Counted from the first letter of the stretch, positions 1 to 6,728 are shown. The stretch: DNA of 6,740 nt from Candidatus Nanoarchaeia archaeon (GCA_028704265.1 JAQVLH010000059.1:1-6740); one strand, 5' to 3'. The notes: a model not told the origin generated them from the letters alone. Numbers and translations: made by a program.

Positions 1-1929
1 ATTTGAAGCTCCTGAAAGCCAAGTATAATTATAATAATTACATAGGTTTGATGCTGTGTCTATTTCTTGATTCAAATAATTTCCTGCCTCGCAAAAATTT
101 GCTGTATTCCCTATTGTGCCATTGTAAAAAGTATCAAAATCGCCATCATCTCCGCAGCATTTGTTAATATTATTTCTACCATCATAATAATTTTCAGACC
201 ATGAATAATCAATTGCATCAATATATACATAATCCGAAGCAGTTGTTGTTTCTACAACAAATTGATTGACTGCAGCAGTACGAGTTAATCCATCCATTGT
301 GCCCCATAAGACTCCATTTAAATAAAATTTAATATTATTGTCTGCTATTCTGTCAATCTTAACATGATACCATGTGTTTGCTTCATAAGAAAGGGGGTTT
401 TCATAAACAAAACCTCCTTCATATGCAAAAGTTTCCAAGTTTCCATCACTTCTTATTCTAATTCCATAATAGAATGCTCCATTAAGCTTATTCAATATAT
501 ACCTAGTTACATTAGTACTTGGCACTAAAAACCAAAATTCTGTTTTACCTGAGGTGAATGAAGTGATTGGACGATAAGATATTGTATTAGTTGTGGATGT
601 TGAAAAAGAAATGTGTTTTAATACATTAAAATGTCCGCTAATGTTGGAAAATGTTTGCATGTATGAAAGATTATAATTATTATTATCCTGAAAACTCCAA
701 TTTGCAGGAATACGCTCTTTGCTCCCTAAACTAGCAAAAGCTTTAGCTTGCGAAGTTCCAACATAAAAAGAATCAAAATAAATATTACCAATTCCTCCTT
801 TATCTCCCACTGCTCCTATAAATCTATTTGGATCTTTATCAGCTGAAACTTCATTACGAATTAATGCACCATCATAATAAAAATAAGTCATGCCATTACG
901 CGAATAATTAATGGCATAATGATGCCACTCGGTTGTATTCCTTACTCCTGCTACACTAACAAGTGTAGCTGAAGGATATGAATAAATAGCACCATCAGGT
1001 CTAATATAAAATCCACTTATAATATTGCCTAAATTAGTGTCAGTAATACATAAATAAAAACCTCCTATATCTAAAGTTGGAACTTTAAACCAAAAAGAAA
1101 TCCAAGTATTATCATTAGTGATTGTACGCTTAAATCCCTCCCAATAAGCATCATTAATTGGAGTTAATTTTATTGGATAAGTATGATAACTATTAAAAGA
1201 AATAACAGTTAAATTATCTCCTGAATTATATTTGCTCCATCCAATAGGCACTCCTGATGTGCCCCAATTATCTGCATAATCCCCTTTGTAATCAACTGCG
1301 TCTAATTCAGTTTTATCTTCAGTAAAATCATAAGCTGCAGAAAATGATGAATTCGGCAGCCAAGTATAATTATAATAATTGCATAAAATATTATTATCTT
1401 CAATAGATTGTTTAATTTCATTTCCTTGATAGCAAAAATTAGTAGAGCTTCCGATTAAATTATTATAAAAATTATCATTTATTACATCATCTCCGCAGCA
1501 AGAATATTCAGTTTGAGTATGCCTATTTGCAATTTCTTTTGCTTTATCTAATGAATTTAAATTAGAATCAATCACTGAATAAATTCTAAAACCCTCATTA
1601 GATGGATGAAACATAGAATATTCACTATTATTAGGATGATAAGGAACAGAATCCGCATTTCCATTTTTCCATTTAATAAAATTTAAAATAGTGCTCCCTG
1701 GCTTATAAAAACCTGTATAATTATTAGCTCCCGATACTAAAACATCAGAACCTGCTGGTGTTGGAGTCATAGTCCAATTTACTTGAGTTAATGAATTAAA
1801 CGCGTAATAAGCAGAAGAAGGATTTCCTGTATATATATACCAAATAGCATTTAATCCCGCATTTGAATCAGTTACATAAACATCAGCATAAGATTTTCCT
1901 GGATAAATAATTATTTTATAAGTTCTCCA
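1..1929 (-). CDS. Giant LamG/cysteine-module surface protein, downstream part beyond the TAG (open at left edge)
   Basis: I read all 643 codons from 1929 down to 1 and found no stop. The frame is the same as that of the central part, directly after its TAG. The translation begins WRTYKIIIYPGKSYADVYVT and completes the beta-rich domain begun before the TAG. It continues with cysteine module 4 (1500-1357), the linker DKTELDAVDYKGDYADNW (1317-1264), two LamG-like domains (to about 180, with W-H-H and TWYHVKIDR strands and the ending DAIDYSWSENYYDGRN) and cysteine module 5 (159-16). The final codons read SGASN at the window edge, so the C-terminus is missing. The first ATG after the TAG is at 1770-1768, inside a domain and without an obvious ribosome site, and I saw no earlier ATG, GTG or TTG codon in frame. 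This is therefore not an independent gene but the continuation of the upstream protein. Whether it is translated depends on TAG read-through. Confidence 0.85.
16..159 (-). repeat. 48-residue cysteine module, copy 5
   Basis: Encodes CCGDDGDFDTFYNGTIGN at the start, NFCEAGNYLNQEIDT in the middle and LCNYYNYTWL at the end, followed by SGASN to the window edge. Its length is exactly 144 bases, like the other four. It is closest to copy 3. Confidence 0.9.
160..1500 (-). repeat. Large tandem module B: second copy of the cysteine + linker + two-LamG unit (447 codons)
   Basis: Repeats module A in the same order: cysteine module 4, DKTELDAVDYKGDYADNW (1317-1264), a LamG-like domain ending IYFDSFYVGTSQAKAFASLG, the connector SLGSKERIPANWSF, and a second LamG-like domain with TWYHVKIDR, FYLNGVLWGT and the ending DAIDYSWSENYYDGRN before module 5. 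The landmarks are highly conserved, while the strands between them have diverged strongly, as expected for lectin folds with variable binding loops. Confidence 0.82.
1357..1500 (-). repeat. 48-residue cysteine module, copy 4
   Basis: Encoded after the TAG: CCGDDVINDNFYNNLIGS at the start, NFCYQGNEI in the middle and LCNYYNYTWL at the end. All four cysteines are at positions 1, 2, 23 and 40. The usual G-x-Y-L after the third cysteine is replaced by G-N-E-I. Confidence 0.87.
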
Positions 1930-2220
1930 CTACCCGCCACCCCCTGAACAGCAAGCAACAGTTCTATCAACAATTTTCCAAGAAATATATGCCTGATTTT
2001 CATCTTTGTAAGTTATTACATTTTCTGGAATTTCATCATAAAATTCTCCTGAACCAAAACCCCAATCCCAAGCATACCAAGAATTAGTTGATAAATAATT
2101 TGAACCATTTTTTGCATAAAGACGGAAACCTGACCCGGCACTAGTTGATGAAACATTTATTTTAATCAAACCATTTGCAATATGATTTGTTCCATTTTCC
2201 ATTAACTCAGAACTTGCACT
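1501..2220 (-). other. Unrecognised beta-rich domain between cysteine modules 3 and 4, split by TAG
   Basis: About 240 codons lie between modules 3 and 4 and do not resemble the LamG domains around them. Before the TAG they include GFRLYAKNGSNYLSTNSWYA, WDWGFGSGEFYDEIPENVI and VDRTVACCSGGGG. After it come WRTYKIIIYPGKSYADVYV, DSNAGLNAIWYIYTGNPSS and a segment with LDKAKEIANRH just before module 4. The Tyr, Trp and Val alternation suggests beta strands, perhaps an Ig-like or carbohydrate-binding fold. I do not recognise the family. The Gly4 stretch before the TAG looks like a linker between two lobes. Confidence 0.55.
1930..1932 (-). other. In-frame TAG codon inside the coding region
   Basis: The + strand triplet cta at 1930-1932 reads TAG. 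It follows ...ACCSGGGG and precedes WRTYKIIIYPG in the same frame, with 643 stop-free codons after it. It may be an amber codon read as an amino acid, a nonsense mutation, or an error. One base change would convert it to Lys, Gln, Glu, Leu, Ser, Trp or Tyr. Confidence 0.85.
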
Positions 2221-5200
2221 AATCCAAGTATAATTATAATAACTGCATAAATTTGGAGTTGCATCAATTTCTTGATTCAAATAATTTCCTGCCTCGCAAA
2301 AATTTGTTGTATTTCCAATTGTGCCATTATAAAAGTTATCTAATGCTCCATCATCACCGCAGCAAGCTTGAGCATATTTATTTCTTCCATCAAAATAATC
2401 CTCACTCCATGAATAATCAAGAGCATCGATGTAAGTTTTGTGCATGAGAGCAACGCCTTGTGTTTGTAATTTAAAATATTTTAATCCAGTAGCAAAAGTA
2501 TTACCATTCCATAATGGAAGCCAGCCATATACAGAAACACCATTTATAGTGTGTTTTATTTGCGTTAATGTAAATTCTATTTTAACATGATACCAAGTAT
2601 TTGCTGTAATTGTGCCATGATTTTTAGTTCCTGTGCCATCATCATGATAAAATGTGCTGCCAAAAACTCCTGCATGAACATACGCGCCAGATTGATCAAT
2701 TAAATAAATAATATCATTTTGCAAAATATTTTTACGATACCAAAATTCAATTACTCCAACAGTTTGAGCAGTTGCTGGAGTTAATGTAATTTCAGAATAA
2801 GTAAGCGCGTCTAAATCATTTAATTCTAAAACATTATGATGCCCATCTAATGATGAAATTATTTGAGGATACGTTCCATTATTTACAGCATAACTTAAAC
2901 CTTCAGGTAATCTTTCTTTGCTTCCTAAACTTTTAATAGCATTAGAAAGAGATGAGCCTAAATAAACAGAATCAATATAACATTCGGAATCAGTTGGAGC
3001 AATTATATTCTGAATTACGCTTCCAGCTGAAAAAGATATTACATTTGTAACTGAATTATAAGTCCCTTTTAATACACCATTTTCATAGACAGTAATATCT
3101 ACTGAAGTAGCAGATGAATGCTTATGCAAAATCCAATATTCATTTCCAGGAGTTACAGACATTCCTGTAGAAACATAACTTCCTGCAGAATTACGCCACC
3201 TAATGGTGCCATCTGTGTAAATAATTAAAGATGATATTGTGCTTCCTCCAGAGCTAGTTAGATATGATAAATAAAAATTAAGATTGTTTTGGCTGGGATT
3301 AAAATAAAAACTTTGATAATATTCAGTGCCGATTGTATCCATTTCTGTTTTAATTAACTGGGATTGTTTGCCAGCAATAAGAGAACCCTTCAAGTGCAAT
3401 TTTGAAGTATGATAATTATGATTAGTTAATTCTATTATTGAAAAAGGGTCATAAATTCCAGCAGTAGCCCTAACTGTCCATCCATTAAGCACTCCATTAT
3501 TACTCCAATTGTTTGCATAATCCCCTTTATAATCAACTAAATCAAGTTCAGTTTTATCAACTGCAAAAGTATACGCTGCAGGATAATTTATAGAATTATT
3601 TATCCATGAAAAATTATAATAATTGCAAAGAGTACGATTTTGCTCAATTGTTTGGCTTAAATAAGTCCCAGCTTGACAAAAATTATTGGTGCTTCCTATT
3701 GAGCTATTATAAAAAGTGTCATTTATTCCATCATCACCACAGCAATTAGGCCAATAATTTGCCAATGCTTCTGCTTGAGAATTTCCGATTATGAATGAAT
3801 CAAAATACCATTCAGCGCCGCCTTCAGTAACAAAATCAACCCTGTTTATATCATAATTATAAGCTTTTGTTGAACCTAGCAAAATATTATTAATATAAAT
3901 ATAGCTTGTTGAATTTCTTATATAATGAACGGTCACATGATACCATTGATTTGGCGAATAAGCCATTGCTGTTGACCATCCTGTTTCTCCTGACATAAAA
4001 ATTGCCCCATTTGAATAAAAATAAACAAATAAAACAACATTTGAATAATCATGAATGAGCCTTAATTGGTGAGATTTATTATTTTCACCAGGATATATCC
4101 AGAAGCTGAACCATGATTCATTTTTTGCTGAAAAAACTGCATCACCATTTGTTGTGCTTGTTGCTTTTGTAAGATGTATTGGATATAAGTGGCCTGACTT
4201 TTCAAAAACAACTTCAAATGTGTCGCTTTGCTTATTGAATCCTAATGGCGTGCCATTTATTCCCCATTGCCATGATTTATCAGTTTTATAATTAACACTG
4301 TTGTTAATCCAATTGAAACCATAATAAGAACATAAGGTTTTATTAAAATCAATAACTTGATTTAAATAATTCCCATTTTGGCAAAAATTACTGGAGCTTC
4401 TTATTTGCCCACTATAAAAATTATCCAAATTATAATCATTTCCACAACACCCATAATTTGACACTTCCCCTAAATACAATTCACTAATTTCCGTAGCACT
4501 TAAAGCACGATTATAAATACGGACTTCATCTAATTTGCCAAGCCAATTATATGAGCCAACAGCATTTGCTCCTATGAATAAATTTCCAGTATTTACAGTT
4601 AAAGTTATTCCTGCACTTGATTCACCAAAATAAATGCCATTTCTATAAACATAAATTTTATTTCCATCATAAATTTGCGTGACAAAAACCCATTTGTTTT
4701 TATAATCTGAAAAATAATTTGCAAAAGAAATCTCAGAATTGCTATCACTGTCAGTATAAATATGCAAGCTGTCTCCTGAAACCAAATGCCCATAAGATGT
4801 TGTAAACCATTCTTTCATTATTGGACTGACTATTCCAGTATAATTGCTGTTTAACCAAGCCCAATAAGATATTGAAAATGGCTGATTTTCAATTAAATTT
4901 ATTGAAGGATTTTGCGGAATAATTACATAACTGTTTTTATCAAATTCCATACCTTTGCCTTTTGCTCCAGAAACATATTCCATAAACTTGACTTTCTTGG
5001 AATCGTACAAATATTTGACTTCATCAGCGTTTAATGATTTATTATAAATCGCGAATTCATCCATTGAGCCTTTGAAAAGGCCTGCCGAACCAACTGTCAA
5101 TGAAGCCCTAAGCTGTCCAACTCCTGATCTTAATGTTCCGGAAAAATTTTGCTGAGAAACCAAGACGCCATTCAGGTAAAGCTTCATATTATTTTCTAAT

Positions 5201-6180
5201 AAATCCTTGTCATAAGTTCCAACCAAGTGATGCCATTTGTTTAAATCATAAGAGGGGAAGGTCAAATATCCGCTTCCCAAACCTGATGAATTGTATAAAT
5301 AAAACGCCGCGTTAGTAGTGTATCTTAAATAAATCCAATCATCCACTAAAATGCCTTTATCGGCTGAAGTCGGATAAATCCAGATAGAAACGCTAACTTT
5401 TGACAAGCCGTCAATAGAATTAATGTCGCCAAATAAAGAGTAATCATCAACCCCATCAAAATTTAGAGATTTTCCGCTTACTGAATTGCTGGAATATTCT
5501 ATGAATTTTGCTTTTTGAGAAGCATACAAATCAGTTATTTCTTGCTGAGTCAAAGATTTATTATATATTGAGAATTCATCAATTAATCCGTCAAATTCTT
5601 CCCCTCCTTCCCCATTATCACCTATTGACAAATATCCTTGGGAAGCCCCGAATGCAGTGGCAACTCCTGAAGACAATAAAATTCCATTAACATAAGTTGC
5701 AACTGTAGAATTTAAATTATAAACTAAAACAACATGATTCCAACCATAAGTGTTTGTATTATGGCAATTATAGCTTAAGCCAGTAAATGCACAAATTTGA
5801 TTATCGGTTAATCTGTCAATATTTAATGTTTTATCAAATGCCCCATTATCCATTGACCATACCATCTTGCTTCCTGCATAAGAATTCTTCTTAAACCAAA
5901 CTGAAACTGATGAATTCTGGTAAGCTAATGAGTGCAAATCAAAACTATTAATTATAACATGATCTCCGTCACCGCCCACATTTAATGATTTGCCTGAAAT
6001 GCCTTCATTAGAATATGTTGCTCCGGTAACTGCGCCATTCCTTGCATAACCAGTATAATCAATACTATTATCTTCAAAATGAAATAATGCAAGCGTGTCT
6101 CCCAATAATCCTCCATTGTTTGAATAGCTTGATGAATCTTTTGGAGAATAATATGAATCATCAAAATTCCATAAAGCCAA
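1930..6180 (-). CDS. Giant LamG/cysteine-module surface protein, central part (1,416 codons, ends at in-frame TAG)
   Basis: The central part of a putative secreted adhesin. In order: two aborted LamG starts (residues 1-40), three full LamG domains (about 29-225, 229-398 and 402-570), a 48-residue cysteine module (578-625), a LamG-like domain (638-812), a second cysteine module (813-860), two LamG-like domains (870-1083 and 1094-1262), a third cysteine module (1273-1320) and the first half of an unrecognised beta-rich domain (1321-1416). LamG hallmarks are DEFSIYNKSL (201-210), DEFAIYNKSL (374-383), DEVRIYNRAL (551-560), and conserved Trp residues before a beta strand (W147, W316, W497, W746, W1196). 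N-x-S/T sequons are frequent (N89, N157, N207, N380), consistent with a glycosylated cell-surface protein. The TTG at 6180 is only the first start-like codon: the frame is open up to a TAA at 6231-6229 and is best joined to the upstream fragment by a -1 shift. Its end at TAG 1930-1932 is not a natural C-terminus, because coding continues in the same frame. Adhesion or glycan binding is inferred from domain content. Confidence 0.88.
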   Translation of the reverse strand: MALWNFDDSYYSPKDSSSYSNNGGLLGDTLALFHFEDNSIDYTGYARNGAVTGATYSNEGISGKSLNVGGDGDHVIINSFDLHSLAYQNSSVSVWFKKNSYAGSKMVWSMDNGAFDKTLNIDRLTDNQICAFTGLSYNCHNTNTYGWNHVVLVYNLNSTVATYVNGILLSSGVATAFGASQGYLSIGDNGEGGEEFDGLIDEFSIYNKSLTQQEITDLYASQKAKFIEYSSNSVSGKSLNFDGVDDYSLFGDINSIDGLSKVSVSIWIYPTSADKGILVDDWIYLRYTTNAAFYLYNSSGLGSGYLTFPSYDLNKWHHLVGTYDKDLLENNMKLYLNGVLVSQQNFSGTLRSGVGQLRASLTVGSAGLFKGSMDEFAIYNKSLNADEVKYLYDSKKVKFMEYVSGAKGKGMEFDKNSYVIIPQNPSINLIENQPFSISYWAWLNSNYTGIVSPIMKEWFTTSYGHLVSGDSLHIYTDSDSNSEISFANYFSDYKNKWVFVTQIYDGNKIYVYRNGIYFGESSAGITLTVNTGNLFIGANAVGSYNWLGKLDEVRIYNRALSATEISELYLGEVSNYGCCGNDYNLDNFYSGQIRSSSNFCQNGNYLNQVIDFNKTLCSYYGFNWINNSVNYKTDKSWQWGINGTPLGFNKQSDTFEVVFEKSGHLYPIHLTKATSTTNGDAVFSAKNESWFSFWIYPGENNKSHQLRLIHDYSNVVLFVYFYSNGAIFMSGETGWSTAMAYSPNQWYHVTVHYIRNSTSYIYINNILLGSTKAYNYDINRVDFVTEGGAEWYFDSFIIGNSQAEALANYWPNCCGDDGINDTFYNSSIGSTNNFCQAGTYLSQTIEQNRTLCNYYNFSWINNSINYPAAYTFAVDKTELDLVDYKGDYANNWSNNGVLNGWTVRATAGIYDPFSIIELTNHNYHTSKLHLKGSLIAGKQSQLIKTEMDTIGTEYYQSFYFNPSQNNLNFYLSYLTSSGGSTISSLIIYTDGTIRWRNSAGSYVSTGMSVTPGNEYWILHKHSSATSVDITVYENGVLKGTYNSVTNVISFSAGSVIQNIIAPTDSECYIDSVYLGSSLSNAIKSLGSKERLPEGLSYAVNNGTYPQIISSLDGHHNVLELNDLDALTYSEITLTPATAQTVGVIEFWYRKNILQNDIIYLIDQSGAYVHAGVFGSTFYHDDGTGTKNHGTITANTWYHVKIEFTLTQIKHTINGVSVYGWLPLWNGNTFATGLKYFKLQTQGVALMHKTYIDALDYSWSEDYFDGRNKYAQACCGDDGALDNFYNGTIGNTTNFCEAGNYLNQEIDATPNLCSYYNYTWISASSELMENGTNHIANGLIKINVSSTSAGSGFRLYAKNGSNYLSTNSWYAWDWGFGSGEFYDEIPENVITYKDENQAYISWKIVDRTVACCSGGGG
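2221..2364 (-). repeat. 48-residue cysteine module, copy 3
   Basis: Residues 1273-1320 of the central part: CCGDDGALDNFYNGTIGN at the start, NFCEAGNYLNQEID in the middle and LCSYYNYTWI at the end. It is nearly identical in protein sequence to copy 5. The two share a perfect 40-base DNA stretch (2267-2306 equals 62-101) in register within the module. Confidence 0.9.
2365..3744 (-). repeat. Large tandem module A: cysteine module + DKTELD linker + two LamG-like domains (460 codons)
   Basis: From cysteine module 2 to just before module 3. After the cysteine module come DKTELDLVDYKGDYANNW (3558-3505), a LamG-like domain ending YIDSVYLGSSLSNAIKSLGS, the connector SLGSKERLPEG, and a second LamG-like domain with TWYHVKIEF and the ending DALDYSWSEDYFDGRN. 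The same series of landmarks, in the same order, recurs at 1500-160 (447 codons), so this is a large duplicated multi-domain unit. Confidence 0.82.
3601..3744 (-). repeat. 48-residue cysteine module, copy 2
   Basis: Residues 813-860 of the central part: CCGDDGINDTFYN at the start, NFCQAGTYL in the middle and LCNYYNFSWI at the end. Cysteines sit at module positions 1, 2, 23 and 40. It contains potential N-glycosylation sequons (NSS, NRT, NFS). Confidence 0.88.
3745..4269 (-). other. LamG-like domain following cysteine module 1
   Basis: Residues 638-812 of the central part. It opens with WQWGINGTPLGF, which aligns with NNWSNNGVLNGW and DNWGTSGVPIGW at the start of the corresponding domains after modules 2 and 4. 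It has the LamG-type strands SWFSFWIYPG and QWYHVTVHYIRN and closes with YFDSFIIGNSQAEALANYW directly before cysteine module 2. Unlike the two related domains it lacks the DKTELDxVDYKGDYA linker, so it looks like a shortened copy. Confidence 0.7.
4306..4449 (-). repeat. 48-residue cysteine module, copy 1
   Basis: Residues 578-625 of the central part. This is the most diverged copy (CCGNDYNLDNFYSGQ at its start), but it keeps all four cysteines at module positions 1, 2, 23 and 40, plus D9, F11-Y12, G26 and the closing W47. It separates the LamG triplet from the next LamG-like domain. Confidence 0.85.
4468..6096 (-). repeat. Three tandem LamG/concanavalin A-like domains
   Basis: Residues 29-571 of the central part hold three consecutive LamG-type beta-sandwich domains of about 170-195 residues. 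Each ends with the family's D-E-[FV]-x-I-Y-N-[KR]-[SA]-L strand followed by a short helix (QQEITDLY, ADEVKYLY, ATEISELY). Domains 1 and 2 end in nearly the same linker (KAKFIEY and KVKFMEY), followed by SGKSLNFDG or GKGMEFDK, which shows they arose by tandem duplication. Known LamG/Laminin_G_3 domains bind glycans or proteins, often with calcium; no ligand can be read from the sequence. Only domain 1 has a pair of cysteines (C130 and C139). Confidence 0.85.
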
Positions 6181-6189
6181 TGTTGAGCC

Positions 6190-6231
6190 ATTAAACTTCC
6201 ATAATTCTTGTTTATTGAATCCATTGTTTTA
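6190..6231 (-). other. Region of -1 frame change (frameshift) in the giant gene
   Basis: Upstream coding is in the frame of the 6713 ATG as far as about NKTMDSINKNYGS. Downstream coding is in the frame of the central part, which is open from just after a TAA at 6231-6229. Joining them needs one extra base or a -1 shift. A fifth A in the run at 6230-6227 would give DVNNKNNGFNKQELW. One more A near 6190 would give NYGSLNGSTLALWNF. Neither site fits the classical X-XXY-YYZ slippery heptamer, so a lost base is simpler than programmed shifting. Confidence 0.7.
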
Positions 6232-6713
6232 TTATTGACATCATTATCAAAAGAATAATACGCGACTAATCCTTCAGAATTGCCGTAAATGCTTTGCTCA
6301 TATTGGGCAGTTATTGAAGGTTCAGAGATTGCTTTTTTTGTTATAAATACTTCATCAATTTTTGAAAGCCCTCCGAAAGAACCTCCTGAATAACCCCCCC
6401 TGGAAAAATGAATATTTTTTTCATTGTTTAAAAAAAAGATATTGTTAGTTCCTATGCTTAACAAGTTCCAATTATTATTTGAATAATAACTCCAATTCCA
6501 ATTCCCGTTAGAATAATATTTAGATTCATAACTATTTAATTTATTGGCGGGAAGTCCTAAAATATTAATTATAATATTGGTTGCCCCTGAATTATATATA
6601 CGATAAACATAATCGGAAGCAGTTTGAATAACATTTCCGTAAGAATATTGGAGGGCAGTATGCCACCAATTAGTCCCGCCTTCTCCTTGCAATACTCCAT
6701 AGCCGAAACTCAT
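6190..6713 (-). CDS. Giant LamG surface protein, upstream fragment (5' end missing, frame lost near 6190-6231)
   Basis: The first part of the giant surface protein visible here. From the ATG at 6713-6711 about 175 residues read as good protein before the frame is lost. Residues 1-100 are beta-strand-like and rich in Tyr, Asn and Trp. Residues 117-140 (LSKIDEVFITKKAISEPSIT and onward) match the closing strand and helix of a LamG/concanavalin A-like domain, equivalent to DEVRIYNRALSATEI later in the protein. Residues 148-174 (GLVAYYSFDNDVNNKT, then DSINKNYGS) look like the start of a further LamG domain. Downstream of about 6190 this frame is only a shadow of the main frame. The ATG is probably not the real start: it falls inside a domain, no signal peptide follows, and I see no convincing Shine-Dalgarno site. 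The frame upstream is closed by TAG at 6731-6729, so either the N-terminus lies outside the window or this is a broken copy. Confidence 0.8.
6333..6437 (-). other. Cluster of three 7-8 base homopolymers in coding sequence
   Basis: On the coding strand these are T8 (6437-6430, in Ile-Phe-Phe-Leu), G7 (6400-6394, in Ser-Arg-Gly-Gly) and A7 (6339-6333, in Thr-Lys-Lys-Ala). All are in frame as they stand. I found no other run of seven or more bases in the window. Runs of this kind are slippage-prone during replication, transcription and sequencing. Confidence 0.7.
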
Positions 6714-6728
6714 GTCATTATAATTTTC

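Noticed and set aside
2253..2447. Open frame of 64 codons on the + strand
   Set aside because: It lies antisense to cysteine module 3 and follows from its codon use. The product is His/Tyr/Leu-rich with no recognisable domain or ribosome site.
16..4449. Regularly recurring 144-base units as a CRISPR array or DNA-level satellite
   Set aside because: The copies are 705-1,380 bases apart, are in frame, and are conserved as protein (cysteines and spacing), so they are protein modules.
4605..4793. Open frame of 62 codons on the minus strand with a hydrophobic, membrane-like product
   Set aside because: It is an alternative frame of the third LamG domain, which is clearly coding in the main frame. 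The Ile/Phe content comes from AT-rich codons.
5133..5315. Open frame of 60 codons on the + strand
   Set aside because: It is antisense to the second LamG domain; no start signal or family resemblance.
5508..5690. Open frame of 60 codons on the + strand
   Set aside because: It is antisense to the end of the first full LamG domain; no supporting evidence.
5982..6190. C-terminal extension of the upstream fragment in its own frame, down to 5982
   Set aside because: The Ile/Leu/His-rich translation is an out-of-frame shadow of the LamG start encoded in the central frame; true coding has changed frame before this point.
6714..6728. TATA-like aattataat just before the ATG at 6713 as an archaeal promoter
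   Set aside because: It lies only a few bases before the ATG, too close for a TATA box of a leaderless transcript (normally about 25 bases upstream), and such AT-rich strings occur throughout the window.
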